A stretch of 6,865 nucleotides of DNA, from assembly GCA_027074135.1 (NCBI GenBank), contig JALTDM010000234.1:1-6865 (forward strand), given 5' to 3'. Shown one piece after another: positions 6,609 to 6,865 of the stretch. The notes beneath the pieces were generated by a model. The model worked only from the letters and a program-made list of their open reading frames with translations. It was not told the origin of the DNA and made no database searches. Source of the DNA: Bacteroidales bacterium (GTDB lineage Bacteria > Bacteroidota > Bacteroidia > Bacteroidales > JALTDM01). The position numbers were made by a program, and so were the translations under genes. The first letter of the stretch is position 1; each line of letters begins with the position of its first letter.

Positions 6609-6865
6609 ATGGTTATGATAAAAAATATCAGTGCATTTATTTTTACAATTTTTTTTCTTTGTATTCCTTTTATATCTTTCGGTCAAACAGAAAAAGATAA
6701 CGACCGAGATATAAATAATAAATCCATAACATTTTATCCTTTGCAAGTTTTTTCAAACGGGGAATACAAAATAGCCTATGAAAACCAAATAAGGTCAAAT
6801 AAATTTAATCTGTTGGGAATCGGTCTTATTTATTCCAACACATGGCTACTTAATGTAAGTAGTTC
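6609..6865 (+). CDS. Partial paralogue of the preceding exported protein (3' end beyond window)
   Basis: Eighty-five codons of an open frame run off the window end. It begins at ATG 6609, or more naturally at ATG 6615 (third codon), which gives MIKNISAFIFTIFFLCIP and then FISFG before QTEK: a signal peptide with probable cleavage near Gly25. The mature start repeats the pattern of the upstream protein: ITFYPLQVFSNGEYKIAYE (40-58) against ITFNPLQLAYGEFIVGIE, and FNLLGIGLIYS (66-76) against FNIYRLGLIYS. I count about 16 identities over 36 aligned positions with one gap, so the two genes are tandem paralogues. No stop occurs before the window edge. Six bases separate it from the stop of the previous gene, so it is very probably in the same transcript. 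Barrel identity is inferred from the paralogue. Confidence 0.72.
   Translation, partial: MVMIKNISAFIFTIFFLCIPFISFGQTEKDNDRDINNKSITFYPLQVFSNGEYKIAYENQIRSNKFNLLGIGLIYSNTWLLNVSS

Overview
The window reads as a piece of a Bacteroidota chromosome. The evidence is an AT-rich sequence with lysine- and asparagine-rich proteins, A-rich leaders without clear Shine-Dalgarno sites, a lipoprotein with a typical Bacteroidota N-terminus, and a tail-fibre-type C-terminal domain of a kind very common in this phylum. No rRNA, tRNA, CRISPR array, transposase or integrase gene was seen. All supported genes are on the + strand.

Left region (28-4726): a three-gene unit that looks like one envelope-spanning system. 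It holds a 777-residue RND/MMPL-type inner-membrane transporter, a 246-residue periplasmic LolA-like protein starting 7 bases later, and a 484-residue outer-membrane beta-barrel-like protein with a GRQ..WG..D....D..NP segment resembling the DUF1302 family. A 10-bp-stem intrinsic terminator begins at the base after the last stop codon. The second and third genes are separated by 137 bases holding a 73-bp nested inverted-repeat element (3141-3213), probably a small non-coding repeat. The likely job, inferred from family and order, is moving a hydrophobic substrate (lipid, pigment or lipoprotein-like) from inner to outer membrane. The substrate cannot be read from the sequence.

Spacer (4727-4929): no gene seen. 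It ends in a cluster of TTGCA/TGCAA inverted repeats, including a 16-bp perfect palindrome centred on a possible start codon of the next gene.

Right region (4930-6865): a compact run of four genes of surface-protein type. These are a short tail-fibre/S74-like C-terminal domain protein with a coiled-coil tail and no signal peptide, a GTG-start lipocalin-like lipoprotein, a small exported beta-rich protein overlapping it by ATGA, and the first 85 codons of a paralogue of that last protein, cut by the window end. Close spacing suggests co-transcription. Function is unknown. This half is visibly more AT-rich at its right end than the transporter unit and may be a lineage-specific accessory cluster.
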